Shown here: in pieces, positions 7,212 to 15,279 of the stretch
How positions within the stretch are numbered: position 1 is the stretch's first letter
Layout: each line of letters starts with the position of its first letter
Assembly: GCA_002329645.1 (NCBI GenBank)
Contig: DCTS01000114.1
Location: 1-17,008, forward strand
Length of the DNA stretch: 17,008 nt
Reading direction: 5' to 3'
Origin: Lachnoclostridium sp. UBA1434
Lineage (GTDB): Bacteria; Bacillota; Clostridia; Lachnospirales; Lachnospiraceae
Translations under genes and position numbers: made by a program
The notes under the pieces: model-generated
Told to the model about the DNA's origin: nothing
Seen by the model: only the letters and a program-made list of their open reading frames with translations
Database searches by the model: none

Positions 7212-8258
7212 ATGGACGCTAACAGGGAGTTGATTGATGCTCTAAACCAGATTGAAAGGGAAAAGGACATAAGCAAGGAGGTTTTGCTTGAAGCACTTGA
7301 GAATTCGCTGGTTGCGGCATGCAAGAATAATTTCGGCAGAGCAGATAATATAAGGGTAAATATTGACCGTGATACCGGAGAAGTTGGAGTATATGCCATG
7401 AAGGAAGTGGTTGAAACGGTTGTGGATCCGGTGTTGCAGATAAGCAGTGAACAGGCTGAAAAATTATACGGTAAATCTGAAATCGGGGATATCGTAAGCA
7501 TCGAAATAACTCCTAAGAATTTTGGACGCATTGCTGCACAGAAAGCCAAGCAGGTAGTGGTTCAGAAGATACGTGAGGAAGAGAGAAAGGTGCTCTACCA
7601 GCAGTTTTTAGCCAAGGAAAGGGATATTGTAACCGGTATTGTACAGCGTTATAATGGCAATAACATACAAATCAACCTCGGCAAGGTGGATGCGATACTT
7701 AGCGAGAATGAGCAGGTAAGAACCGAGGTTTTCAAACCTACAGACAGGATTAAGCTATATGTCCTTGAGGTTAAGGACACCACCAAGGGGCCCAGGATAT
7801 CCGTATCCAGGACTCATCCGGAGCTCGTAAAGCGTCTTTTTGAGGCAGAGGTTACCGAAATTCAGGACGGTACGGTGGAGATCATGAGCATTGCAAGGGA
7901 AGCCGGTTCCAGAACTAAGATGGCAGTATGGAGCAATAATCCTGATGTTGATCCTGTTGGAGCCTGCGTTGGCATGAACGGGGCAAGGGTGAATGCAATT
8001 GTCCGTGAGCTCAGAGATGAGAAGATAGATATTATAGAATGGAGCGCCGATCCCGCAAAGCTTATTGAGAATGCTCTCAGCCCGGCCAAGGTGGTATCGG
8101 TCACAGTTGATGAATATGAAAAGAGCGCAAGAGTGATTGTTCCTGATTATCAGCTTTCTCTTGCAATCGGCAAGGAAGGCCAGAATGCAAGACTTGCAGC
8201 AAAGCTTACAGGATATAAGATAGATATCAAGAGTGAATCACAAAGTTTTGGTTATTAA
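7212..8258 (+). CDS. nusA: Transcription termination/antitermination factor NusA
   Basis: NusA binds RNA polymerase and nascent RNA and modulates pausing, intrinsic termination and antitermination. The 348-residue form starts at the ATG at 7212, with AGGAGG at 7194-7199; an in-frame upstream start at 7152 overlaps rimP and is unlikely. Domains in order: the RNA polymerase-binding N-terminal domain (about 1-125), an S1 domain beginning near REIVTG-like sequence (about 134-200), KH1 with the GMNG loop in VGACVGMNGARVNAI, and KH2 with GKEG in LAIGKEGQNARLAAKLTG. The C-terminal acidic repeats of proteobacterial NusA are absent, as is normal for Firmicutes. It is followed by ylxR after 12 bases and may regulate its own operon through the leader. 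Confidence 0.97.
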   Translation: MDANRELIDALNQIEREKDISKEVLLEALENSLVAACKNNFGRADNIRVNIDRDTGEVGVYAMKEVVETVVDPVLQISSEQAEKLYGKSEIGDIVSIEITPKNFGRIAAQKAKQVVVQKIREEERKVLYQQFLAKERDIVTGIVQRYNGNNIQINLGKVDAILSENEQVRTEVFKPTDRIKLYVLEVKDTTKGPRISVSRTHPELVKRLFEAEVTEIQDGTVEIMSIAREAGSRTKMAVWSNNPDVDPVGACVGMNGARVNAIVRELRDEKIDIIEWSADPAKLIENALSPAKVVSVTVDEYEKSARVIVPDYQLSLAIGKEGQNARLAAKLTGYKIDIKSESQSFGY

Positions 8259-8270
8259 GGATGTGATGTA

Positions 8271-8558
8271 ATGGCGAAGAAGTTACCGCTTAGAATGTGC
8301 ACAGGCTGCGGTGAGATGAAGGTCAAGAAGGAAATGATAAGGGTGCTTAAGACTCCGGAAGGAGAGATAACAATAGACGCAACCGGCAAGAAGAACGGCA
8401 GGGGCGCCTATATCTGCAACAATCCTGATTGCCTTAAGAAGGCGGTTAAGTCAAAGGGCCTGGAACGTTCTCTCAAGGCTGTGATTCCGCCGGAGCTCCT
8501 GGAGTCACTTACAAAGGAGTTGGTATTGCATGAATCCGGCAGAAAAGAAGGTGTTTAG
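8271..8558 (+). CDS. ylxR: YlxR/RnpM family RNA-binding protein (DUF448)
   Basis: This 95-residue protein has the YlxR pattern. It begins with R-M-C10-T-G-C13, continues with KKEMIRV, and has the conserved GRGAY at 43-47 followed by Cys49 and Cys54 in YICNNPDCLKKA. In Bacillus the family member has been renamed RnpM because it binds the RNA of RNase P and modulates its activity; older work described it as a nucleoid-associated regulator. Here the four cysteines could hold a metal, though this is inference. It starts 12 bases after nusA, with AAGGA ahead of the ATG. Its last 29 bases overlap ylxQ in another frame, which suggests coupled translation. Confidence 0.93.
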   Translation: MAKKLPLRMCTGCGEMKVKKEMIRVLKTPEGEITIDATGKKNGRGAYICNNPDCLKKAVKSKGLERSLKAVIPPELLESLTKELVLHESGRKEGV

Positions 8559-8844
8559 CCTGTTGGGAATAGCAATGAAATCAGGCAACATTGCAAGCGG
8601 TGAGTTCTCCACGGAGAAAGCGGTGAAGGAACACCGGGCGGCCCTTGTAATTGTGGCAGCCGATGCATCGGACAATACAAAGAAAATGTTTACCAATATG
8701 TGTACTTACTATAAAGTGCCAATATGCTTTTTGGGTGATAAAACCGGTCTGGGGCATGCAATTGGTAAAGAGTACAGGGCTTCTATGGCCGTACTTGATA
8801 AAGGCTTGGCAGATGCAATTATGACGCAACTAAAAATGAAGTAG
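8530..8844 (+). CDS. ylxQ: L7Ae/L30e-family RNA-binding protein YlxQ
   Basis: This 104-residue protein belongs to the ribosomal L7Ae/L30e/S12e/Gadd45 family, whose members bind kink-turn RNA. The typical opening FSLLGIAMKSGNIASGE, the middle ALVIVAADASDNTKK and the Gly-rich LGHAIGKEYR segment are all present, and the length matches. Its start lies inside ylxR, with AAAGGAG at 8513-8519, 10 bases before the ATG, so it is probably translated efficiently and coupled to ylxR. Its precise target is not established; the conserved place between nusA and infB suggests ribosome or translation work. Confidence 0.92.
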   Translation: MNPAEKKVFSLLGIAMKSGNIASGEFSTEKAVKEHRAALVIVAADASDNTKKMFTNMCTYYKVPICFLGDKTGLGHAIGKEYRASMAVLDKGLADAIMTQLKMK

Positions 8845-8866
8845 GAGATTTACGGAGGTAGTAAGT

Positions 8867-11800
8867 ATGGCAAAATTGAAGATTTTTGAACTTAAGAACA
8901 TAATAAATGAGCAGGCCAGGCTGAAGCTTGAAAGTAAGGATATACAGGATTTTCTGGAGACCAGATTCGGTGTCAAAAAGACACATAGCAGTAATCTGGA
9001 GGATAATGAAGTCCGGGCTGTGAAGGAGCATTTCATAAAAGCAACATCAGGTGCTTCGGCAGCACCGGCAGATAAATCAAAAGCATCAACGGTTGCTAAA
9101 GCAACAGCTGCAAAATCAGCAGATGTAGCTTCGGCAAAACCGGCAGACGGTACGGTAAGGCCTGCGCAAGGAGCAGCAAGGATGCCCGGAGCAAAATCAG
9201 CAGATGTCGCTTCATCAAGACCTGCAGGCGCAGCGGCAAGACCTGTAGGCCAAGGGGCAAGGATGCCCGGCTCAGAAGGCAAAACCGGAGTTCCAACAGG
9301 TACTGCAAGACCGGTAGGCGGTACGGCACGGCCGGTAGGCGGAGCGACAAGGATGCCGGGCTCAGAAGCAAGACCGGTAGGCGGTACTGCAAGACCGGTA
9401 GGCGGAGTGCCCAGGATGCCCGGCTCAGAAGCAAGACCGGTAGGCGGTACTGCAAGACCGGCAGGCGGAGCGGCACGGCCGGTAGGAGGAGTACCCAGGA
9501 TGCCGGGCTCAGAGACAAGACCTGCAGGTGGTGCGGCACGAATGCCGGGATCAAAGGCAGCAGATGCTGCGTCGGCGAAACCGACAGGCCAGGCAGCGGC
9601 ACAAAAGCCGCAGGCTGGACAAAAATCTCAAAAGCATGGCTCAAGAAGCAGTTCATCTTCGCATAACGGAGTATGGCAAAGGCCAATAAGTGAAAGACAC
9701 TTGGGATTGCCGACTACAAAGCCGGCAGCTTCAGATAGTACTGTACCTTCGGGTGCAGGCACAACACAAATAGGAGAAACAGGGCAGGTTACGGATAAGA
9801 GAATGACAGCAGAATTATTAAAGACAGATGAAAAGACAGCAGTCGATGCTGCATCAAAGGCAGCTGCTGATGCAGCAGTAAAACAGGAAACAATAAGTCA
9901 GAAGAAAGATACAGATGATAACATTAAGCCGGCTGCTTTTACAGAAACACCTGAGAAAGCAGCAACCGACAGCGTAGATGTAAAGGAAAAGGATCAAAAG
10001 GATAGCGTCGCAAAACAGACTGCTGCAAAACAGGCGGACGCAAGCGCCCAGGCTCAAAAGCCGCAGACTCGCCAGCCAGATAGCGCTGCACAGGCTCGAA
10101 AGCAGGAGGACACTGTACAGACTCGTCAGCGTGACGGCGGGGCTCAGACTCGTCAGCGTGACGGCGGGGCTCAGAGTCGTCAGCGTGACGGCGGGGCCCA
10201 GACTCGTCAGCATGACGGCGGGGCTCAGAGTCGTCAGCGTGACGGTGCATCTCAGAGTCGTCAGCGTGATAGCGGTACGCAGGCTCGTCAACGGGATAAC
10301 TCTTCGCAGGCTCGAAGGCAGACAGGGGACACAAGGCGATCGGAGGATGGCCGCCAGAGGGGTTATCATGATCAGAGATCCTCTGCTCAGCAGGGTAATA
10401 CCCGTACCGGTGCAGACAGCCAGGGCAGACAGAGGCCTTATAATCAGGATCGTACGCAAGGAAGACCTGCTCAGGACGGTCAGAGACCCTATGGCCAGCG
10501 TCAGGGTGATTTTTCAAGGGATAGGCAGGGCGACCGTTCAAGAGACAGGCAGGGTGACAGACAGGGTGCCGCCAGGACAGGCGGATTTATGCCCAAAGGC
10601 TTTGAAATATTCAAGAAGGATGAGGATGACAGGCCTGCATATCAGAAGCAGGGGAGAAAAAGCGGCCCTGGTCAGCGCGGACCAAGTGACCGCAAGAATT
10701 TTGACCAGCAAATTCTTGAACAAAAGGTTGCCGAAAAGAACGATTTCAACAACAGGAGAAGTCGTGACAGAGTCAACAAGGATAAGCTATACAAGGAAAA
10801 GGGAAGCCTGAAGGAGATTCAGGAGGAAGAGAAGACCATCAGCAAGCTGATGCCGAAGAAGGGTCAGTTTATAAAACCGAAGCCGGTTGAACCCAAGCCC
10901 GAAGAAGAAATCAAGGTAATAACCATACCGGAGACAATTACTATAAAGCATCTTGCAGAAAAGATGAAGATGCCGTCAGGCGCTTTGGTTAAGAAGCTGT
11001 TCCTCGAAGGCAAGATGGTATCCATAAATCAGGAGATAACATATGAAGAGGCTGAAGAAATAGCTCTGGAGTTTGAGATTATCTGTGAAAGGGAAGTAAA
11101 GGTTAACGAGATTGAAGTATTGCTGAAGGATGATGAGGATGATCCGGCAACACTCGTAAAGCGTCCCCCGGTGGTATGCGTTATGGGTCATGTTGACCAC
11201 GGAAAGACCTCTCTGCTGGATGCAATCCGTGAAACCAATGTAACCGCAAGGGAAGCCGGCGGCATTACGCAGCATATCGGTGCATATACTGTGGATATCA
11301 ACGGCGAGCAGATAACCTTCCTGGATACACCCGGACATGAGGCCTTTACCTCAATGCGTATGAGGGGAGCACAGGCTACGGATATAGCAATATTGGTTGT
11401 TGCTGCAGATGACGGTGTAATGCCCCAGACTATTGAAGCCATCAGCCATGCCAAAGCCGCAGGCGTACAGATAATAGTGGCCGTCAACAAGATTGACAAA
11501 CCAAGCGCCAATGTGGAGCGTGTTAAGCAGGAGCTTACCGAATACGGCCTTATAGCCGAGGATTGGGGCGGTGATACCATATTTGCTCCGGTTTCCGCAC
11601 ATACAAAGGAAGGCATTGAGCATCTTCTGGAAATGATTATTCTTGCATCCGAGATGCTGGAGCTTAAGGCCAATCCCAACCGCAAGGCAAGAGGCCTGAT
11701 TATAGAGGCGGAGCTTGATAAGGGCCGCGGACCTGTTGCAACAATCCTTGTACAAAAGGGTACTCTTCGTGTGGGTGATAATCTGGCTGTAGGTTCAACC

Positions 11801-12661
11801 TTCGGCAAGGTACGCGCCATGATGGATGATAAGGGCAGAAAGCTTAAGGAGGCAACTCCTTCTACACCTGTAGAAATACTTGGGCTTAATGGCGTCCCGA
11901 ATGTGGGTGAGATATTTGTCGCGACCGAGAGTGAGAAGGAAGCCAGAACAATAGCGGAAGCTTATATTTCACAAGGCAAGGAAAGGCTTATTGCAGACAC
12001 GAAGACCAAGCTCTCCCTTGACGGGCTGTTTTCACAGATTCAGGCAGGCAATATTAAGGAGCTTAACCTTATAGTTAAGGCAGACGTCCAGGGCTCCGTG
12101 GAAGCCATGAAGCAGAGTTTGTTGAAGCTGTCCAATGAAGAGGTTGCAGTTCGGGTACTTCATGGAGGCGTTGGAGCAATCAATGAATCCGATGTCATAC
12201 TTGCAAGCACCTCCAACGCAATTATAATAGGATTTAACGTAAAGCCCGACAATATTGCCAAGGAAACTGCCGATCGTGAAAAAATAGACATTAAGCTGTA
12301 TAAGGTTATATATAATGCCATAAATGATATTGAAGCTGCAATGAAGGGTATGCTGGATCCCGTCTATGAGGAGAAGGTTATAGGCCATGCCGAAGTGCGC
12401 CAGACCTTCAAGGCATCCGGAATCGGCACAATAGCAGGCTCATATGTAACAGACGGCAGGATACTGAGGGGCTGCAAGTCCAGAATTTTCAGGGGCAAAT
12501 CCTTGATCTACGAAGGTTCACTGGCTTCCCTGAAAAGATTCCAGGATGATGTTAAGGAAGTAGCCTCAGGCTTTGAATGCGGACTTGTATTTAATAATTT
12601 TAACGATATAGCAGAAGGCGATAAGGTTGAGCTGTATATGATGGTTGAGGTACCCCGCTAA
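8867..12661 (+). CDS. infB: Translation initiation factor IF-2 with very long repeat-rich N-terminus
   Basis: IF2 is the GTPase that brings fMet-tRNA to the 30S subunit and promotes subunit joining. At 1264 residues it is clearly longer than the usual 700-950. Residues 1-57 form a helical N-terminal segment. Residues 97-230 hold Pro/Gly/Arg repeats (ARPVGG and RMPGS) and residues 418-480 hold 9-residue QxRQRDGGA repeats. Ala/Gln/Lys- and Arg/Gln/Asp-rich linkers run on to about 680. The IF2_N domain lies near 684-735. The G domain has GHVDHGKT (774-781), DTPGH (820-824) and NKID (874-877), followed by intact domains II, III and the fMet-tRNA-binding C-terminal domain. GGAGGT at 8854-8859 sets the start. 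The core looks functional; the expanded linker is probably disordered. Confidence 0.97.
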   Translation: MAKLKIFELKNIINEQARLKLESKDIQDFLETRFGVKKTHSSNLEDNEVRAVKEHFIKATSGASAAPADKSKASTVAKATAAKSADVASAKPADGTVRPAQGAARMPGAKSADVASSRPAGAAARPVGQGARMPGSEGKTGVPTGTARPVGGTARPVGGATRMPGSEARPVGGTARPVGGVPRMPGSEARPVGGTARPAGGAARPVGGVPRMPGSETRPAGGAARMPGSKAADAASAKPTGQAAAQKPQAGQKSQKHGSRSSSSSHNGVWQRPISERHLGLPTTKPAASDSTVPSGAGTTQIGETGQVTDKRMTAELLKTDEKTAVDAASKAAADAAVKQETISQKKDTDDNIKPAAFTETPEKAATDSVDVKEKDQKDSVAKQTAAKQADASAQAQKPQTRQPDSAAQARKQEDTVQTRQRDGGAQTRQRDGGAQSRQRDGGAQTRQHDGGAQSRQRDGASQSRQRDSGTQARQRDNSSQARRQTGDTRRSEDGRQRGYHDQRSSAQQGNTRTGADSQGRQRPYNQDRTQGRPAQDGQRPYGQRQGDFSRDRQGDRSRDRQGDRQGAARTGGFMPKGFEIFKKDEDDRPAYQKQGRKSGPGQRGPSDRKNFDQQILEQKVAEKNDFNNRRSRDRVNKDKLYKEKGSLKEIQEEEKTISKLMPKKGQFIKPKPVEPKPEEEIKVITIPETITIKHLAEKMKMPSGALVKKLFLEGKMVSINQEITYEEAEEIALEFEIICEREVKVNEIEVLLKDDEDDPATLVKRPPVVCVMGHVDHGKTSLLDAIRETNVTAREAGGITQHIGAYTVDINGEQITFLDTPGHEAFTSMRMRGAQATDIAILVVAADDGVMPQTIEAISHAKAAGVQIIVAVNKIDKPSANVERVKQELTEYGLIAEDWGGDTIFAPVSAHTKEGIEHLLEMIILASEMLELKANPNRKARGLIIEAELDKGRGPVATILVQKGTLRVGDNLAVGSTFGKVRAMMDDKGRKLKEATPSTPVEILGLNGVPNVGEIFVATESEKEARTIAEAYISQGKERLIADTKTKLSLDGLFSQIQAGNIKELNLIVKADVQGSVEAMKQSLLKLSNEEVAVRVLHGGVGAINESDVILASTSNAIIIGFNVKPDNIAKETADREKIDIKLYKVIYNAINDIEAAMKGMLDPVYEEKVIGHAEVRQTFKASGIGTIAGSYVTDGRILRGCKSRIFRGKSLIYEGSLASLKRFQDDVKEVASGFECGLVFNNFNDIAEGDKVELYMMVEVPR
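9155..9556 (+). repeat. In-frame Pro/Gly/Arg repeat tract in infB
   Basis: This part of infB encodes imperfect copies of ARPVGGTARPVGG, each set ending in R-M-P-G-S/A. The RMPG motif occurs six times (residues 105, 132, 162, 183, 211 and 225), spaced 14-30 residues apart. The DNA copies are also close, for example AGACCGGTAGGCGGTACTGC recurs, which points to growth by unequal recombination or slippage. The encoded stretch is predicted to be disordered. Confidence 0.9.
10118..10306 (+). repeat. Seven tandem 27-bp units in infB (QxRQRDGGA)
   Basis: Seven consecutive 27-bp units encode residues 418-480: two identical QTRQRDGGA copies, then QSRQRDGGA, QTRQHDGGA, QSRQRDGAS, QSRQRDSGT and QARQRDNSS. 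The first copies are nearly identical in DNA and the later ones drift. Arg is written CGT here, unlike the AGG/CGC used elsewhere in the gene, which fits recent local expansion. The tract is Arg/Gln/Asp-rich and likely disordered. Confidence 0.92.
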
Positions 12662-12740
12662 TCGCAGCAGTGCTGTAACGCTCGAAATATGGTATATGAA
12701 CATCCGGACCTGTATATATTAATATGTACTGTCAGGCTTC

Positions 12741-12766
12741 GGCCGGTAGATTTAAGTTTACCGGCC
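12741..12766 (+). other. Strong hairpin between infB and rbfA
   Basis: GGCCGGTA at 12741-12748 and TACCGGCC at 12759-12766 form a perfect 8-bp stem with a 10-base loop. It lies within the 143-base gap before rbfA. There is no U tract after it, so it is not a standard intrinsic terminator. It could stabilise or mark processing of the operon mRNA, or damp read-through. The upstream in-frame extension of rbfA runs across it, which argues for the later start at 12805. Confidence 0.6.
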
Positions 12767-12804
12767 TGTGCCATATTGGCGGAAAGAAAGGTATAGGTGA
12801 TTAT

Positions 12805-13170
12805 ATGAGGAAGAACAGTTATAAAAACACCGTAATAAATGTTGAAGTCAAAAAGGAGCTCAGCAATCTGATAAGCAGGGAGATCAAGGATCCCAGAATT
12901 AATCCGATGACCTCCGTTGTATCGGTTGATGTTGCAGCCGATTTAAAGACGGCCAAGGTATATATAAGCGTATTGGGTGACGAGGAAGCCAAGGCATCAA
13001 CGCTTGCGGGGTTAAAAAGTGCTGCTTCCTTTATGCGCGGACAGCTTGCTAAAACGCTGAACTTAAGAAATACGCCGGAATTGAATTTTATTCTTGACAA
13101 TTCCATCGAATACGGGGTGCACATTTCTAAGCTGATAGATGAGGTAAATGAAAGGGATCAGAATAAATAA
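12805..13170 (+). CDS. rbfA: 30S ribosome-binding factor RbfA
   Basis: RbfA is a small single-KH-domain protein that binds the 30S subunit near the 5' end of 16S rRNA and helps late maturation and cold adaptation. From the ATG at 12805 it has 121 residues, the normal size. The family pattern is clear: NTVINVEVKKELSNLI, then EIKDPRINPMTSVVSVDV, DLKTAKVYISVLG, a helix with SAASFMRGQLAKTLNLR, and the closing PELNFILDNSIEYGVHI. An in-frame start at 12724 would add 27 unrelated residues coded across a hairpin and is rejected. AGGTGA at 12795-12800 precedes the start. Its stop overlaps the next start by one base (TAATG), so translation is coupled to the DHH gene. Confidence 0.96.
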   Translation: MRKNSYKNTVINVEVKKELSNLISREIKDPRINPMTSVVSVDVAADLKTAKVYISVLGDEEAKASTLAGLKSAASFMRGQLAKTLNLRNTPELNFILDNSIEYGVHISKLIDEVNERDQNK

Positions 13171-14147
13171 TGGGTATATTTTCAGATAACGAAATTAACT
13201 CAATATTGGCAGAAGCAAAAAAAGTAGCCATAGCAGGCCATGTAAGCCCCGACGGTGACTGCGTGGGCTCCTGCATGGCTTTTTACCATTATCTTAAGGA
13301 TAATGCGGGAGAGCTTGGAATAGAACAGATTGACGTATATCTGGAGCCCTTCGGCAGCAGCTTCAATGTTCTTGAGGGTATTGATGAAATAAAGCATTCA
13401 TGTGATGCGGATACCGTATATGATGTATTTGTTTCATTGGATTGCTCAAGTCTGGACAGGCTTGGCAAGGCGGTAAAGTATTTCAATACGGCCCGTTATA
13501 CGGTTAATATAGACCATCATATCAGCAACATCGGGTTTGCAGGATATAACCATGTTATAAGCAATGCTTCCTCAACCTGCGAGGTGTTGTTTGATTTGCT
13601 TGATGAATCGCGGATTAATAAGGAGATTGCCAGAGCTTTATATGTCGGCATAATAAATGATACCGGCGTGTTCAAGCATGCCAGCACATCCGGAAAGACA
13701 ATGCTGGCTGCCGCTAAGCTGATGGACAAGGGGATAGATTTTACCGGCCTTATCGATGAGACCATCCTTGGCAGGACCCATCTGCAGAACCAGCTGCTGG
13801 GAAGATGCCTTATGGAGAGCAGGCTTATATTGAACGGGAAGGTAATTATATCCTGCTTAAGCCTCAGCGTACTGCAGTTTTACGGAGCAGACCATTCGGA
13901 TCTGGACGGCATAATTGATCAGCTCAGATCCACCAAGGGCACTCAGGTTGCAATCTTCATATATGAGAAGGAACCCGAGGTTTACAAGGTAAGCTTAAGG
14001 GCCAACGGAAATGCAGACGTCAGAAGAGTTGCAGAAGCCTTCGGAGGCGGAGGGCATATAAGAGCGGCAGGCTGTACCATCCGGGGAACACTGGATGAGA
14101 TAACCGATAGGCTCATTATGCAAATCAAAGACGAGCTTATGGACTGA
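13170..14147 (+). CDS. nrnA: DHH/DHHA1 phosphoesterase, NrnA-type nanoRNase and pAp phosphatase
   Basis: NrnA degrades short RNA oligonucleotides and dephosphorylates 3'-phosphoadenosine 5'-phosphate in the cytosol. The 325 residues show the DHH metal-binding motifs in order: GHVSPDGDCVGS (His24, Asp28, Asp30), Asp91 in VSLDCSS, Asp115-His-His117 in NIDHHISN, and Asp164 in INDTG. The C-terminal DHHA1 substrate domain ends with GGGGH (292-296) in FGGGGHIRAAG. All expected catalytic residues are present. The start overlaps the rbfA stop by one base, with AAAGGGA at 13151-13157. It sits between rbfA and truB, a usual place in Clostridia and Bacilli. Confidence 0.94.
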   Translation: MGIFSDNEINSILAEAKKVAIAGHVSPDGDCVGSCMAFYHYLKDNAGELGIEQIDVYLEPFGSSFNVLEGIDEIKHSCDADTVYDVFVSLDCSSLDRLGKAVKYFNTARYTVNIDHHISNIGFAGYNHVISNASSTCEVLFDLLDESRINKEIARALYVGIINDTGVFKHASTSGKTMLAAAKLMDKGIDFTGLIDETILGRTHLQNQLLGRCLMESRLILNGKVIISCLSLSVLQFYGADHSDLDGIIDQLRSTKGTQVAIFIYEKEPEVYKVSLRANGNADVRRVAEAFGGGGHIRAAGCTIRGTLDEITDRLIMQIKDELMD

Positions 14148-14215
14148 GATACCCGGATAGAAGGCTTTATATGGCAGGAGCATTTTAAGAATGTAATGAT
14201 AGGGGCGCAATTATC

Positions 14216-15184
14216 TTGTATAACGAGGTACTGTATAACGGGATAATTAATATATATAAGGAAAAAGGCTTTACCTCACATGACGCCGTGGCAAAGCTGC
14301 GAGGTATCCTGAAAATGAAGAGAATAGGGCATACCGGCACCCTGGACCCTGAGGCCGAGGGGGTTCTTCCTATTTGCTTAGGAAAGGCAACAAAGCTTGC
14401 CGATATGATGACCGATACGGATAAGACCTACGATGCTGTTTTAAAGCTGGGGATAACAACGAACACACAGGACATGACAGGCCATATCCTGAAGGAATCG
14501 GAGGTTAAAACAGGACTTTCCGATCTGGAAGCAGTAATAAATAGGTATATCGGAAGCTATGACCAGCTTCCGCCCATGTACTCTGCAATCAGGGTAAACG
14601 GCAAGAGGCTTTATGAGCTTGCAAGGCAGGGTATGGAGGTTGAGCGCAAGACAAGAAGGGTTCAAATCAGGGATATAAGGATTATGTCTTATTCAGAAGC
14701 GGAGCATGAAGCCAGGCTGATAGTTGACTGCTCCAAGGGAACATATATCAGGACACTGCTGCATGATATTGGCGAGGATCTGGGATGCGGCGGAGCAATG
14801 AAGAGCCTTGTCAGGGTAAGAGCAGGGAGCTTTACCCTATCGGATGCCCTGAAGCTTTCGGATGTACAAAGATTGCACATGGAAGGCGGCCTTGACAAAT
14901 ATATCAAGCCAATAGAGGACATGTTCCCGGATTATCCATGCATATATGTATCTCCTGAGTGGGACAGGATTGTCCATAACGGGAATCTTGTTAAGAGAAG
15001 CAGTATAGGCAGTGTTGAAATACCCGGTTCGGATGGACAGCAGACCGGGGCTTTACTTTTGAATATGGCAGCTTCAGGCCGGGTTAATCTTGTAAAAATG
15101 TATGATTCCGGCGAGAGCTTTATAGGGATATATAAATACGATCATGCATCGTCGGGCTTTAAGCCGGTTAAGATGTTCATATGA
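14216..15184 (+). CDS. truB: tRNA pseudouridine(55) synthase TruB
   Basis: TruB converts U55 in the T-loop of most tRNAs to pseudouridine. The 322-residue protein starts NGIINIYKEKGFTSHDAVAK and has the signature GHTGTLDPEAEGVLPICLGKATKL, with catalytic Asp44. The TYDAVLKLG, YSAIRVNGKRLYELARQG and GTYIRTLLHDIGEDLGCG boxes follow, and the C-terminal part resembles the PUA-like TruB_C region. The start is set at TTG (14216) because no ATG or GTG lies between it and the conserved core; AGGGG near 14201 is 11 bases ahead. A nearby imperfect duplication of TGTATAACG brackets the start. It lies 68 bases after the DHH gene in the operon. Confidence 0.94.
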   Translation: MYNEVLYNGIINIYKEKGFTSHDAVAKLRGILKMKRIGHTGTLDPEAEGVLPICLGKATKLADMMTDTDKTYDAVLKLGITTNTQDMTGHILKESEVKTGLSDLEAVINRYIGSYDQLPPMYSAIRVNGKRLYELARQGMEVERKTRRVQIRDIRIMSYSEAEHEARLIVDCSKGTYIRTLLHDIGEDLGCGGAMKSLVRVRAGSFTLSDALKLSDVQRLHMEGGLDKYIKPIEDMFPDYPCIYVSPEWDRIVHNGNLVKRSSIGSVEIPGSDGQQTGALLLNMAASGRVNLVKMYDSGESFIGIYKYDHASSGFKPVKMFI

Positions 15185-15279
15185 ACTGTCAAGACAAGAT
15201 GATGACGGCAAAAATAAACGTTTTTATTGATCCCAGGATGAAATGATTATAAGGATATACTGGTTTCTTGGAGGACACT

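Noticed and set aside
8830..10811. Long open frames in other frames of infB, on both strands
   Set aside because: They arise from repeat-rich, stop-poor infB sequence, give low-complexity peptides, have no ribosome binding sites and lie under a certain gene.
12724..12804. Upstream extension of rbfA
   Set aside because: The added 27 residues are Cys/Gly-rich and coded across a perfect hairpin, and the ATG at 12805 has its own binding site.
15185..15279. FMN riboswitch before ribF
   Set aside because: The gap is only 95 bases and shows none of the conserved FMN-element pieces; the gene is inside a translation operon.
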